In this document: piece after piece, positions 54,647 through 64,000 of the stretch | Position numbering within the stretch: the first letter of the stretch is position 1 | Layout of the letters: the number at the start of each line of letters is the position of its first letter | NCBI GenBank assembly: GCA_028687585.1 | Contig: JAQTZV010000003.1 | Span: forward strand, 124,001 to 188,000 | From: Desulfuromonadaceae bacterium | GTDB lineage: Bacteria; Desulfobacterota; Desulfuromonadia; Geobacterales; Pseudopelobacteraceae | Length of the DNA stretch: 64,000 bases | Direction: 5' to 3' | The notes under the pieces: model-generated | Seen by the model: the letters and a program-made list of their open reading frames with translations, nothing else | Told to the model about the DNA's origin: nothing | Databases searched by the model: none | Translations under genes and position numbers: made by a program

Positions 54647-56869
54647 ATGAGCACACCGATAAGTAAGAAAATGTTGATTAATGTCATGCACCCCGAGGAG
54701 ACTCGGGTTGCCATCGTTCACGATGGCCGCCTGATGGAACTGAACATTGAAATCAGCGGCAAAGAGCAGATCAAAGGGAATATTTACAAAGGTGTCGTCC
54801 TCAGGGTCGAACCGGGACTTCAGGCTGCTTTTGTAGATATTGGCCGTGCAAAACCCGGTTTTCTCCAGATTGGCGAGTTGCATCCCGACTATTTTGAGTG
54901 GCGTGATGACCTTCCGGAGGAGAAGCGAAAGCGGTTCCCGCGCATTCAAGAGGTACTCCATCGCGGGCAGGAACTGTTGGTGCAGGTTGAAAAGGATGAA
55001 CGGGACAACAAGGGGTCTGCCCTGACCACGTACGTTTCCCTTCCTGGCCGCTATATGGTGATGATGCCGGGGAGTGATTCCAGCGGAATCTCCCGCAAGG
55101 TTGAGCAGGAAGGCGCCCGGAAAAAACTGAAAGAAATTGTCGCCGGAATGGATATTCCGGAAGGTACCGGCTACATCATGCGGACGGAGGCGGTCGGCAG
55201 GACCCCTGAAGAGCTGCAGAAGGATTTCACCAACCTGACTGAACTGTACGAATCGATCAAACAGAAGGCGACCGCAATCAACGGTGCGGGAGAAATTTAT
55301 CGTGACAGCGGTCTGATCATCCGCACCATACGGGACTATTTTTCGGATGACATTGATGAGGTGCTGGTTGACAGTAAGGATGCATACCGTGAAGCGAAGG
55401 ATTTCTTCCGCGATACCATGCCGGCTGTTGAAAAGCGGGTCAAGCTGCATAAGGAAAAACGGCCCATCTTTTCCCGCTTTCAACTGGAAGAGCAGATTGA
55501 CCAGATCTATGAGAAGCGGGTGCCGCTTCCTTCCGGAGGATCTCTGATCATTGAGCCGACTGAGGCACTGGTCTCGATTGATGTCAATTCAGGAAAATCA
55601 AGCGGTGAGAGAGGTATTGAAGATACCGCTTACAAGGCCAATATGGAGGCGGCCGAAGAGGTCGCCCGCCAACTGCGGCTGCGTGACCTTGGCGGGTTAA
55701 TTGTTATCGACTTTATCGATATGCGCGAAAACAAGCATAACAGCGAAGTTGAAAAAACGTTGAAAAATGCCCTTAAAATGGATAAAGCGCGGGTTAACGT
55801 TGGCCGTATTTCTCAATTCGGCATTATGGAAATGTCGCGCCAGCGGATTGCCAAAACGTTGAATGACGCCATCTATCTGGAGTGCCCGCACTGTGAGGGT
55901 CGTGGTAAAGTTAAATCGGTTGAAGCCATGGCGGTCTCTTTCCTGCGCAAAGTCCACGCTGCCGCCGCCAAGGGCACTGTTGGCGAAGTTCGCGGGGGAC
56001 TGCCGCTGGAAGTAGCATATTACCTGCTCAACCGTAAAAAACGCGAGTTGGCCCAGATTGAAAATGATTATGAAATCGAAGTAACCGTCAAAGGTAAAAC
56101 GTCATTCCTGCTTAATCAGTTGGAGCTGGAAATCGTAAAACGCGAAATACCGCATCTTGAGGATGTTCTCAAGAGCGAAGCCGAAGCGGAGGAAGCCCAC
56201 AAAACGGTCATTCCACATGCTCCGGTTTCCCAGCCTGTAGCAGATGATGAGTCGAAAACCGAAGCAGGCGCACCGGTCGAGGGTGGTAAAAAGCGTAAGC
56301 GCCGTAAAAAGAAGAAGAAAACTTCCGGTGACCCACATATGGATGCAACCGGCGCTACCCAATCCGATGTTGATACCGATCACAACGATGACTCTCCATC
56401 TGAGGAAGTTTCTGAAACAGGAGATGTCTCTACCTCAGATGCAGAAGAGAGCGCTGCAGATTTGACCGTGAAACCCAAAAAGCGTAAGCGGCGGCGCAGT
56501 CGCAGTAAAGCCCATAAGAACAGTGAACACCCTGGTGAAGAATCACCTGATGTGATTGTTCCAGTGCCGCTTGTGCCGGAAGTGTCTGTACCTGCAGTTA
56601 CGTCTGAGGATGCTTCTGCTGAGGCCAAACCGAAACGTGCCCGGACACCACGCAAGAAAAAACAGGATGCAGTTGCTGAGGCTCCGGTTGTGCTCGAACC
56701 CGCTATTACAATTGTTGCAGCCCCGGAACCGCCTCCTGTAATCAAAAAGCCCCGGAAAGCTGCAGTCAAAAAAATCATACCGGTGGTTATTACACCGGAA
56801 CCGGAAACAGTTCCTCAAAAAACGGTTGCCCGGCCACGCCGGAAGAAGAAAACTGCAGAAACCCTGTAA
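54647..56869 (+). CDS. rng: Ribonuclease E/G family protein
   Basis: Single-strand endoribonuclease for rRNA maturation and mRNA decay. 740 residues. S1 domain (about 38-120), RNase H-like and DNase-like parts with catalytic aspartates in SIDVNSGKSSG and IVIDFIDMREN, and a zinc-link cysteine pair CPHCEGRG. After about residue 500 comes a long, low-complexity tail with lysine/arginine clusters (KKRKRRKKKKK, KPKKRKRRRSRSK) and proline-valine stretches. That tail is unlike short RNase G (about 490) and suggests an RNA-binding or degradosome scaffold, as in RNase E. The name rng is by core; rne is as defensible. Confidence 0.93.
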   Translation: MSTPISKKMLINVMHPEETRVAIVHDGRLMELNIEISGKEQIKGNIYKGVVLRVEPGLQAAFVDIGRAKPGFLQIGELHPDYFEWRDDLPEEKRKRFPRIQEVLHRGQELLVQVEKDERDNKGSALTTYVSLPGRYMVMMPGSDSSGISRKVEQEGARKKLKEIVAGMDIPEGTGYIMRTEAVGRTPEELQKDFTNLTELYESIKQKATAINGAGEIYRDSGLIIRTIRDYFSDDIDEVLVDSKDAYREAKDFFRDTMPAVEKRVKLHKEKRPIFSRFQLEEQIDQIYEKRVPLPSGGSLIIEPTEALVSIDVNSGKSSGERGIEDTAYKANMEAAEEVARQLRLRDLGGLIVIDFIDMRENKHNSEVEKTLKNALKMDKARVNVGRISQFGIMEMSRQRIAKTLNDAIYLECPHCEGRGKVKSVEAMAVSFLRKVHAAAAKGTVGEVRGGLPLEVAYYLLNRKKRELAQIENDYEIEVTVKGKTSFLLNQLELEIVKREIPHLEDVLKSEAEAEEAHKTVIPHAPVSQPVADDESKTEAGAPVEGGKKRKRRKKKKKTSGDPHMDATGATQSDVDTDHNDDSPSEEVSETGDVSTSDAEESAADLTVKPKKRKRRRSRSKAHKNSEHPGEESPDVIVPVPLVPEVSVPAVTSEDASAEAKPKRARTPRKKKQDAVAEAPVVLEPAITIVAAPEPPPVIKKPRKAAVKKIIPVVITPEPETVPQKTVARPRRKKKTAETL

Positions 56870-56921
56870 GCCTGTCAAGAGACTGTTTGCGTCATACATA
56901 CAGTGAGAAGTTCCTTTTTTC

Positions 56922-56950
56922 TTGACGGATTAGAACGTTGAAGATATTTT
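56922..56950 (+). promoter_or_regulatory. Sigma-70 promoter of lysS
   Basis: TTGACG (56922-56927), 17 bases, TATTTT (56945-56950), 53 bases before the lysS ATG. Confidence 0.45.
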
Positions 56951-57003
56951 TACAGGCTTTGTTTTCGGGAATTATTTTTATCGTGAAAGGTTGAACCACT
57001 ACA

Positions 57004-58482
57004 ATGGAAGAACTTAGTGAACTCCTGCTTCAAAGGCGCCGCAAGGTTGATGCGCTATGGGAAGCCGGCATAAATCCCTACCCCAATGATTTTAAACCGC
57101 AACATACTTCGGCAGACATTGATGCCGCATACGGTTCAATTGAACAACTTGATGCTGCAGATGCCAGCTTAAGCGTTGCCGGCCGTATTCTGGCGCGCAG
57201 ATCTTTTGGCAAAGCCGCTTTTATTCAGCTTCAGGATCGCAAGGGGCGTGTACAGCTTTACGTCAAAAAAGATGAAATCGGCGAAGACGCATTTGCTGCT
57301 TTCGAATCATTTGACATTGGTGATATCGTTGGCGCTGAAGGCTATCCGTTTCGTACCAAGACGGGTGAGCTTTCTCTCCATATCCGCTCCATACGGCTTC
57401 TGGTCAAATCACTCCTGCCGCTGCCGGAAAAATTCCATGGCCTGACCGATGTTGAAACTCGCTACCGCCAGCGCTATGTTGATTTGATCGTTAATCCTGA
57501 AGCGCGTGAAATATTCATCAAGCGTTCCCGCATCGTCAACCTGATCCGCAACTTCATGACCACCCGTGATTTTCTTGAAGTCGAGACGCCCATGATGCAC
57601 CAAATTCCGGGCGGTGCGACGGCGCGTCCGTTTATTACCCACCACAACACGCTCGACATGGCACTATACCTCCGGGTTGCTCCGGAACTGTATCTGAAAC
57701 GTCTTGTCGTCGGCGGACTGGAGCGGGTATTTGAAATCAATCGTAACTTCCGCAATGAGGGCATTTCAGTACGTCACAATCCGGAATTCACCATGATGGA
57801 ATTCTACCAGGCGTATGCAACATATGAAGATCTGATGGACTTTACCGAAGAACTTTTCTGCCACGTCGCGCAGGATATACTCGGCACGCTTGATTTTACC
57901 AACCAGGGGCTTGATATCAGCTTTCAGCGCCCCTGGAAGCGCTTAACGGTGCGCGCCGCGATTCTGGAGTATGGCGATATAGAGGCAAAACAGCTCGATG
58001 ATCGTGACCTTGCTCTGACATACGCCCGCAGTATCGGGCTGGTATTGCCGGATGGCATAACATACGGCAAACTTTTGATGGAAATATTTGAAGAGGTGGC
58101 CGAACATAAACTCATCCAGCCGACCTTTATCACCGCGTACCCGACCGAGGTTTCTCCGTTATCGCGCAAAAACGATCATAACCCGGAAATCGTTGATCGC
58201 TTTGAATTGATCATCGGAGGCCGTGAAATCGCCAATGCTTTCTCGGAATTAAACGATCCGGTCGACCAGAAAGAGCGTTTTCTGGCTCAGGTTGCTGAAA
58301 AAGATAAGGGTGACGAAGAGGCACACTACATGGACGAGGATTATGTCCGCGCTCTGGAGTACGGGCTGCCCCCCACGGCTGGTGAAGGTATCGGTATTGA
58401 CCGGCTTGTCATGCTGTTGACCGACTCTCCGTCCATTCGTGACGTCATCCTGTTTCCGCAACTGCGCAAGGAAGTCAAATAG
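57004..58482 (+). CDS. lysS: Lysyl-tRNA synthetase, class II
   Basis: Charges tRNA-Lys. The protein is 492 residues, usual length. N-terminal OB-fold anticodon domain (about 55-140), class II motif 1 ([16 protein letters not shown]), motif 2 ([20 protein letters not shown]) and motif 3 ([12 protein letters not shown]). First gene of a run with lolC/E, whose ATG comes three bases after its stop. Confidence 0.97.
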   Translation: MEELSELLLQRRRKVDALWEAGINPYPNDFKPQHTSADIDAAYGSIEQLDAADASLSVAGRILARRSFGKAAFIQLQDRKGRVQLYVKKDEIGEDAFAAFESFDIGDIVGAEGYPFRTKTGELSLHIRSIRLLVKSLLPLPEKFHGLTDVETRYRQRYVDLIVNPEAREIFIKRSRIVNLIRNFMTTRDFLEVETPMMHQIPGGATARPFITHHNTLDMALYLRVAPELYLKRLVVGGLERVFEINRNFRNEGISVRHNPEFTMMEFYQAYATYEDLMDFTEELFCHVAQDILGTLDFTNQGLDISFQRPWKRLTVRAAILEYGDIEAKQLDDRDLALTYARSIGLVLPDGITYGKLLMEIFEEVAEHKLIQPTFITAYPTEVSPLSRKNDHNPEIVDRFELIIGGREIANAFSELNDPVDQKERFLAQVAEKDKGDEEAHYMDEDYVRALEYGLPPTAGEGIGIDRLVMLLTDSPSIRDVILFPQLRKEVK

Positions 58483-58485
58483 ACC

Positions 58486-59748
58486 ATGCCGTTTGAACTT
58501 TTTATTGGTTTGCGCTATCTGAAAGCCAAACGTAAGTCCACCTTTATTTCTATTATCACGTTTATTTCAACTGCAGGCGTTGCGTTAGGCGTCATGGCGC
58601 TGATTGTGGTACTGGCCGTTATGACCGGCTTTGAAAATGACCTGAAGGAAAAGATCCTCGGAACGAACGCCCATATTGTTGTCATCCGAAACGGTGCGCC
58701 GATGGAGGATTATCGTTCGGTGATTGAAAAGCTGAAGGGGTTTGCCGGTGTTCAGGCTGCAACACCGTTTATTTACAATCAGGTCATGCTCTCTTCCGGC
58801 AAAAACGTGTCAGGTGTTGTTTTACGAGGTATCGATGTTGCCACTGACCGCCAGGTCACCCGTCTCAGCAAGTCAATCGTTGCGGGAAGTATCGATGCCC
58901 TCGAACCTAAGATGGGTCAGGGAGCCGACACGCTCCCCGGCTTGATGGTTGGAAAAGAGCTGGCCAAACATCTCAATCTGTTCCTGGGCGACAAGGTAAA
59001 CGTAATTTCGCCGATGGGCAATATAACTCCGCTCGGTATGATGCCGCGCATGAAGCCATTCAAGGTCACCGCTATTTTTAATACCGGCATGTTCGAATAT
59101 GATTCCACCCTGGCCTACGTCAGCCTTGAACAGGCCCAGCGTTTTTTTGATCTCGGCGATACCGTCACCGGCATTCAGCTGAAAGTTGAAGATGTGTATC
59201 ACACTGATGAACTGGCCCGTAGTATCAATCGTGAAATGGGCAGTAACTTCTACGCGCGTGACTGGATGCAGATGAACAAGAACATTCTGTTTGCTCTGAA
59301 GACGGAAAAAATCGTCATGTTCATCATCCTGACTCTGATCGTCCTGGTGGCTGCTTTTGGGATTGCTTCAACACTTTTTATGGTAGTTATGGAAAAAAAC
59401 AGGGATATCGCCATTCTTAAATCAATGGGTGCCACTGCCGCCAGCATCATGAAAATTTTTGTTCTTGAGGGGGTGATAATCGGCATTATCGGCACAGTTG
59501 TCGGCGTTATTTCCGGTCTGCTGATAGCACGCAACCTGGAACCGATCATCAATGTGATCCAAAAAGTCACCGGGCAGAATTTTTTCAACAAGGATATATA
59601 TTACCTTGACCACTTCCCCTCACTTGTGGTGCCATCAGATGTCGTGCTTATATCCGTAACGGCGATACTTATTTCTTTTCTCGCGACACTGTACCCTGCC
59701 TGGCAAGCGTCAAGAATGCTGCCGGCCGAGGCGTTGCGCTATGAGTAA
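58486..59748 (+). CDS. lolC: Lipoprotein-releasing system permease (LolC/LolE)
   Basis: Inner-membrane permease that lifts outer-membrane lipoproteins for LolA. The protein is 420 residues with one N-terminal helix (about 20-45), a large periplasmic domain, and three C-terminal helices (about 270-400). Landmarks [15 protein letters not shown] and [20 protein letters not shown] at the end. Only one permease gene is present, so LolC and LolE are likely one homodimeric LolF-like protein. Overlaps lolD by eight bases. Confidence 0.93.
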   Translation: MPFELFIGLRYLKAKRKSTFISIITFISTAGVALGVMALIVVLAVMTGFENDLKEKILGTNAHIVVIRNGAPMEDYRSVIEKLKGFAGVQAATPFIYNQVMLSSGKNVSGVVLRGIDVATDRQVTRLSKSIVAGSIDALEPKMGQGADTLPGLMVGKELAKHLNLFLGDKVNVISPMGNITPLGMMPRMKPFKVTAIFNTGMFEYDSTLAYVSLEQAQRFFDLGDTVTGIQLKVEDVYHTDELARSINREMGSNFYARDWMQMNKNILFALKTEKIVMFIILTLIVLVAAFGIASTLFMVVMEKNRDIAILKSMGATAASIMKIFVLEGVIIGIIGTVVGVISGLLIARNLEPIINVIQKVTGQNFFNKDIYYLDHFPSLVVPSDVVLISVTAILISFLATLYPAWQASRMLPAEALRYE

Positions 59749-60421
59749 TCTGCTTGAGATCCGTGGCCTCAGCAAATCGTACATCAGCGGTACAAATACC
59801 CTTGAAGTGCTTAGCGGCATTTATCTTGATCTGGAGACCGGAACGACAACAGCACTTGTCGGGGCGTCCGGTGCCGGAAAGAGCACGTTGATGCATCTTC
59901 TGGGGGCACTCGACCGTCCGACTGCCGGCACGGTCAGTTTTCGTGGAGAGAACATTTTCAAGAAAAACGAGCGGCAGCTGGCAGCTTTCAGGAATCGGAG
60001 CATCGGCTTTGTGTTTCAGTTCCACCACCTGCTGCCGGAATTCACGGCACTCGAAAATGTCATGATGCCGGCGTTGATCGCAAGAGAGTCACGCGCTAAC
60101 GCCATGGCCATGGCTCAGTCTCTGCTGCAGGATGTCGGGCTTGGGCAGCGCATGACTCATCGCCCGGGAGAGTTGTCCGGCGGCGAGCAGCAACGGGTAG
60201 CTATTGCACGGGCGCTTGTGCTAGAGCCGGAACTATTGTTGGCTGATGAACCGACCGGTAATCTTGATATGAAAACGAGCGACAGCATACACGCCATGTT
60301 GGCTGAACTGCAGATCAAAAAGAAATTGACTCTGGTGATAGTAACCCATAATGAGCGACTGGCAGCGGCCATGGGGACCACTATTCACCTGTTAGATGGC
60401 AAAATAGAAAAAACAACGTAA
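59741..60421 (+). CDS. lolD: Lipoprotein-releasing ATPase
   Basis: ABC ATPase that powers lipoprotein release. 226 residues. Walker [11 protein letters not shown]-loop in [17 protein letters not shown], signature LSGGEQQR, Walker [13 protein letters not shown], and the H-loop VTHN. It is coupled to the permease gene before it and followed by bamA after 14 bases. Confidence 0.96.
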   Translation: MSNLLEIRGLSKSYISGTNTLEVLSGIYLDLETGTTTALVGASGAGKSTLMHLLGALDRPTAGTVSFRGENIFKKNERQLAAFRNRSIGFVFQFHHLLPEFTALENVMMPALIARESRANAMAMAQSLLQDVGLGQRMTHRPGELSGGEQQRVAIARALVLEPELLLADEPTGNLDMKTSDSIHAMLAELQIKKKLTLVIVTHNERLAAAMGTTIHLLDGKIEKTT

Positions 60422-60435
60422 TATTCGAGGCACGC

Positions 60436-62721
60436 ATGTCCTGTTTCAAAAACATACTCCCTGTCATGATGATCCCATTTATTAGCTGGTCGACACTTGC
60501 CTGCGCCGAGGGTGAAAAGCTTGTAGAGATACGAATTCAGGGAAATCGTCGCATTGAAGCGGCGGCAATCCTCAATACAATCAAGATGCGCGCCGGAGAC
60601 TCTCTTACCGGTGAAAAGACTGATGCAGACATTCGGGCGATTTACAAGCTGGGACATTTTCAGGATGTTCAGGCGTTAAAAGAGGAGTCTGACAAAGGCG
60701 TGGTACTTATCTATCTGGTTCAGGAGAAGGCCATTGTTCGTGAGATCACCTTTGAAGGCAATAAGGAAATCACAACGGATAAACTGAAGGAAGCAGTTGA
60801 GTTTCGCCTGAACTCTGTCTTTTCTCCAAAAGATCTAGCCAAAAGTGTTGCAAAAATTAAAAAGCTGTACGGCGATGACGGCTATTATCTGGCAGACGTA
60901 CTGACCGAAGTAAAGAAAACTTCGACAAGCGATATGAAGGTCCTTTTCAAAATTGTTGAGGGAGAAAAGGTACTTATTAAAGAGATCCGCCTTGACGGCA
61001 ACAAAGCGTTTACCGACAGCAAAGTCAAAGGAATCATGGAAACCAAAGAAAAATGGTTTATGTCCTGGTTGACCGGCGCCGGCACCTACAAGGAAGATGT
61101 ACTAAAAAACGATACCCTGCTGATTGCCGATCATTATCTCAATAATGGCTTTATCAATATCAAGGTCGGTGAACCGGTAGTGAAGTTGAATGATGCAAAA
61201 ACCTCGTTGGATGTCTCCATTAGTATTACTGAGGGAGAACAGTACCGGATTGGTGCAATCGGCTTTAAAGGGGAGCTGCTTGAACCGGAAGCGTATCTTC
61301 TCACGAAACTGAAAAGTGAACCGGGTAGTGTATTCAACCGTTCAATCCTGCGCACCGACATCGGCGTACTCACCGATGTGTACGGAGACAAGGGCTATGC
61401 CTTTGCCACGATTAATCCTCTGACCCGCCTGGACAACGAGAAAAAGAGCGTTGACATGACGTTTGACGTTGAAAAAGGTGAACTGGTGACGATAGAACGG
61501 ATCAACATTGCCGGCAACCCCAAAACCCGTGACAAGGTTATCCGCCGCGAAGTCCGGGTTACTGAAGGTGGGTTGTACAATTCATCCGGACTGAAGCGGA
61601 GCAAGCAGAACCTGATGAACCTCGGCTTCTTCGAAGAGGCAAACGTTGCCACCGCCAGGGGGAGCGCCAGTAATAAGCTCAATGTAAATATCGATGTCAA
61701 AGAAAAACCGACCGGAACCTTCAGTATTGGCGGTGGCTACAGCTCTTTGGACGGTTTGATCGCCCAGGGTTCCGTACAGCAGGCAAACTTCCTCGGCCTG
61801 GGGCTGAAGGCGAATCTTTCCGCTTCACTCGGCGGAGTATCGCAGACATACGCGATAGGGCTGACGGATCCTTATTTTATGGATACCAAATGGACGTTAG
61901 GCGGCGATATCTACCGTTCAGAGCGCGAATATACCGATTATTCACGTAAACTATCCGGCGCGGACATAAAAGGGGGCTATCCGATCAGTGATTCTATCGG
62001 CACCTTTATGATGTACAAGTACGAGATAAAAAATATTTACCAGCCGAGCCTTGAATACCTGGCATACAACAATGCTGACCCGGGCAACTACCCGCTCGGC
62101 GAGACAACTACCAGCGCCGTATTCAGTAGCATCACCCACAACAATACTGACTACCGGATGGACCCGTCCTTCGGTTTTATCAACTCGTTTTCAGCTGAGT
62201 ACGCCGGCCTGGGGGGCAACAATAAATTCGCCCGCTTTATTACCGATCACACCTACTTTCACCCGGTCTACAAGAAATTGATCGCGTCAACCAAGTTGAC
62301 GTTAGGGTACATAGCGGAAGTCGGCCAACCGATCCCGATCGATGAAAAGTTTTATCTCGGGGGCATCGGCTCCCTGCGCGGCTATGAATCCCGCACAGTT
62401 TCTCCTATAACAAAAAATATTACCGGTATTAATGGCGCAATTGTCTATACCGGCGGCGAGAAAGAGCTCTTCGGGAATATCGAATTGACATTCCCGCTAC
62501 TCCCTGAAGCCGGACTAAAAGGGGTCGTATTTTTCGACTACGGCAATTCATTTACGGATACTTCGAAGGCTTTCCCACTGCTCACGAGCTATGGCGGTGG
62601 TATCCGCTGGGCATCCCCCATCGGACCGTTACGTCTTGAATACGGCATACCGCTCAAGCCCCGCACAGGAATCGACAGCTCAAGCGGCCGACTCGAATTT
62701 TCAATTGGAAGCATGTTTTAA
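60436..62721 (+). CDS. bamA: Outer-membrane protein assembly factor BamA
   Basis: Outer-membrane insertase for beta-barrel proteins. 761 residues: signal peptide (about 1-24), five POTRA domains to about residue 420, and a 16-strand barrel ending SIGSMF. The barrel carries the FYLGGIGSLRGYE lid-lock motif (RGY). Lies between lolD and skp, the usual envelope-assembly order. Confidence 0.96.
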   Translation: MSCFKNILPVMMIPFISWSTLACAEGEKLVEIRIQGNRRIEAAAILNTIKMRAGDSLTGEKTDADIRAIYKLGHFQDVQALKEESDKGVVLIYLVQEKAIVREITFEGNKEITTDKLKEAVEFRLNSVFSPKDLAKSVAKIKKLYGDDGYYLADVLTEVKKTSTSDMKVLFKIVEGEKVLIKEIRLDGNKAFTDSKVKGIMETKEKWFMSWLTGAGTYKEDVLKNDTLLIADHYLNNGFINIKVGEPVVKLNDAKTSLDVSISITEGEQYRIGAIGFKGELLEPEAYLLTKLKSEPGSVFNRSILRTDIGVLTDVYGDKGYAFATINPLTRLDNEKKSVDMTFDVEKGELVTIERINIAGNPKTRDKVIRREVRVTEGGLYNSSGLKRSKQNLMNLGFFEEANVATARGSASNKLNVNIDVKEKPTGTFSIGGGYSSLDGLIAQGSVQQANFLGLGLKANLSASLGGVSQTYAIGLTDPYFMDTKWTLGGDIYRSEREYTDYSRKLSGADIKGGYPISDSIGTFMMYKYEIKNIYQPSLEYLAYNNADPGNYPLGETTTSAVFSSITHNNTDYRMDPSFGFINSFSAEYAGLGGNNKFARFITDHTYFHPVYKKLIASTKLTLGYIAEVGQPIPIDEKFYLGGIGSLRGYESRTVSPITKNITGINGAIVYTGGEKELFGNIELTFPLLPEAGLKGVVFFDYGNSFTDTSKAFPLLTSYGGGIRWASPIGPLRLEYGIPLKPRTGIDSSSGRLEFSIGSMF

Positions 62722-62775
62722 ACAACATCGATTTTTAAGGGTCTGACAACCCACACCATTAAAGGAGAAAGATAC

Positions 62776-63294
62776 ATGAAACGCATTATTCTGGCAGGTA
62801 TCGTAGCAGCGTGTTTTGCATCAACAGCTGTTTTTGCAGCTGATCTGAAGCTCGGTTACATCGACATGCAACGGGCATTGAACGGCTCCGAAGCAGGGAA
62901 AGAGGCCAAGGAGCAACTGGCCTCCAAGGTTAAAAAGTATCAGGATGATATTAATGTAAAGCAGGAAGAGCTCAAAAAGCTGAAAGATGAGCTTGAAAAG
63001 CAGGGCATGTTGCTTTCCGATTCCGCCCGCGCTTCCAAAGAGAAAGATTATCAAAACAAATTGAAGGATTTTCAGCGTTTTACCAAGGATGCTCAAGATG
63101 AACTGCAGGGCAAGGATGAAGAGCTCACCCGCAAAATTCTTGAAGGGATGGAGAAAGTCATTCAGGTTTTCGGACGTCAGAACGGCTACACCTTTATTTT
63201 CGTGAAAAATGACGGCATGCTGTTGTTCGTTGATGAAAAGGCTGATCTTACCGAAGAAGTGTTGAAGTTGTTCAATGCTAGCCGAAAGAAATAA
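62776..63294 (+). CDS. skp: Periplasmic chaperone Skp/OmpH
   Basis: Carries unfolded outer-membrane proteins to BamA. 172 residues: signal peptide cleaved after VFA (about 21), then a helical tentacle region rich in Lys/Glu (about 50-125) and a body segment. AAAGGAG before the ATG. lpxD starts four bases after the stop. Confidence 0.94.
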   Translation: MKRIILAGIVAACFASTAVFAADLKLGYIDMQRALNGSEAGKEAKEQLASKVKKYQDDINVKQEELKKLKDELEKQGMLLSDSARASKEKDYQNKLKDFQRFTKDAQDELQGKDEELTRKILEGMEKVIQVFGRQNGYTFIFVKNDGMLLFVDEKADLTEEVLKLFNASRKK

Positions 63295-63298
63295 CAAT

Positions 63299-64000
63299 AT
63301 GACACAGGCACGTACAGTTACAGAAATTGCCCACTATCTTGGCGGTACGGTTCAGGGAGACGGCGCAATACGGATTTCCGGATTGGGAACGCTGGAAACA
63401 GCCGGACCGGACGCACTGACATTTCTTGCAAACCCCAGGTATGCCTCCAAAGTTGCAGAGACCGCGGCCGGTGCTGTGCTCATGGCACCGGGCGGAGAGC
63501 GCTATGGGCGCACAGCTATTGAAGTTACCAACCCGTATCTCTGTTTTGCCAAGCTGTTGACACTCTTCTACACAACGCCTCACGAACCGCTTGGGATTCT
63601 CCCTGCAGCGATCGTCGACAGCACGGCGGCAGTTGGCAATGGTGTCACTGTTTATCCGGGGGCCTGCATCGGCAAACATGCTGTTGTCGGGAATCGCACG
63701 GTGATCCATCCGGGAGCGGTGCTGTATGACAATGTCATCATCGGCGAAGATTGTGTCATTCATGCGAACGCCGTTATTCGTGAACGTTGCCGACTCGGCA
63801 ATCGTTGCATTATTCAACCGGGTGCCGTAATCGGATCTGATGGTTTCGGCTATGCTCCGGATGGTAGCGGCTACTACCGCATCCCGCAAATTGGTATTGT
63901 TGTGCTTGATGATGATGTTGAGATCGGAGCAAACAGCTGTATTGATCGGGCCGCCGTTGAAGTTACCCGGATCAGGAGGGGCACCAAGCTGGATAATCTG
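63299..64000 (+). CDS. lpxD: UDP-3-O-acylglucosamine N-acyltransferase, 3' end outside window
   Basis: Lipid A enzyme that adds the second hydroxy-acyl chain. 234 residues are visible, beginning [16 protein letters not shown]. The uridine-binding N-terminal domain ([12 protein letters not shown]) is followed by hexapeptide repeats ([38 protein letters not shown]) of the left-handed helix. The gene runs off the window end. The acceptor-site histidine of the family lies beyond or near the end. Follows skp as in most proteobacteria. Confidence 0.94.
   Translation, partial: MTQARTVTEIAHYLGGTVQGDGAIRISGLGTLETAGPDALTFLANPRYASKVAETAAGAVLMAPGGERYGRTAIEVTNPYLCFAKLLTLFYTTPHEPLGILPAAIVDSTAAVGNGVTVYPGACIGKHAVVGNRTVIHPGAVLYDNVIIGEDCVIHANAVIRERCRLGNRCIIQPGAVIGSDGFGYAPDGSGYYRIPQIGIVVLDDDVEIGANSCIDRAAVEVTRIRRGTKLDNL

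Overview
The window reads as the chromosome of a Geobacter-like bacterium (Desulfuromonadales/Geobacterales). The evidence is a pair of six-heme c-type cytochromes, a chemoreceptor with a periplasmic CxxCH heme motif, a geopeptide/radical-SAM maturase pair, two DUF507 genes, large hybrid histidine kinases and a full set of outer-membrane assembly genes. This is inferred from gene content; no 16S gene is present.

Layout. 1-4.5 kb: 3' part of trpB, pta behind a clear sigma-70 promoter with two palindromic operator-like repeats, and a heme chemoreceptor. 4.5-12.1 kb (minus strand): a MoxR ATPase/VWA protein operon, a DUF559 gene lying exactly between two near-identical repeats, a putative defence operon (small protein, Mrr-like nuclease-helicase with four C-terminal repeats, HEPN-like protein), and queC. 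12.2-21.5 kb (plus): two DUF507 genes, soluble lytic transglycosylase, mutS, a cytochrome operon with an RRM protein, and an AMIN-domain amidase. 21.8-25.2 kb (minus): YkgJ-like protein, prfA, long-form hisG, hisI, separated by inverted-repeat elements. 25.4-31.8 kb: hybrid kinase, radical-SAM maturase and a 33-residue geopeptide precursor on the minus strand, divergent from a TonB-dependent receptor and a periplasmic ABC-type binding protein. 31.8-36.2 kb (minus): a TraB/ChaN-like protein with a MoxR ATPase, a monooxygenase-fold protein, a HAD phosphatase and small proteins.

36.3-41.8 kb: a genomic island in tRNA-fMet. An intact tRNA-fMet (41700-41776) and a 48-bp copy of its 3' half (36442-36489) bracket a heat-shock cassette: a wrecked rpoH, three hsp20 genes, a CbpA-type dnaJ, a cbpM-like regulator, a DegP-like protease and a truncated diguanylate cyclase. 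Integrase-arm-like repeats lie near both ends, but no integrase gene is present.

41.8-48.2 kb: PA2778/PA2779-type pair, PilZ protein, HD-GYP response regulator and a large hybrid kinase. 48.5-53.4 kb: murA-hisG(short)-hisD-hisC-hisB operon. 53.5-64 kb: CpoB-like lipoprotein (minus), then RNase G/E, lysS, lolC/E, lolD, bamA, skp and the 5' part of lpxD, the last five forming an envelope-assembly run.

Several families of short palindromic elements sit at gene ends (4.4, 21.5, 24.7, 25.4, 48.3 and 53.4 kb, plus C/G-rich ones at 7.2, 7.7, 22.4 and 23.6 kb). In the 285-bp gap 43231-43516 I see only the ribosome-binding site of the PilZ gene. The gap 36490-36649 holds the island end and the arm repeats. 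The gap 54403-54646 holds a promoter. The gap 48151-48496 holds one repeat and the murA promoter.
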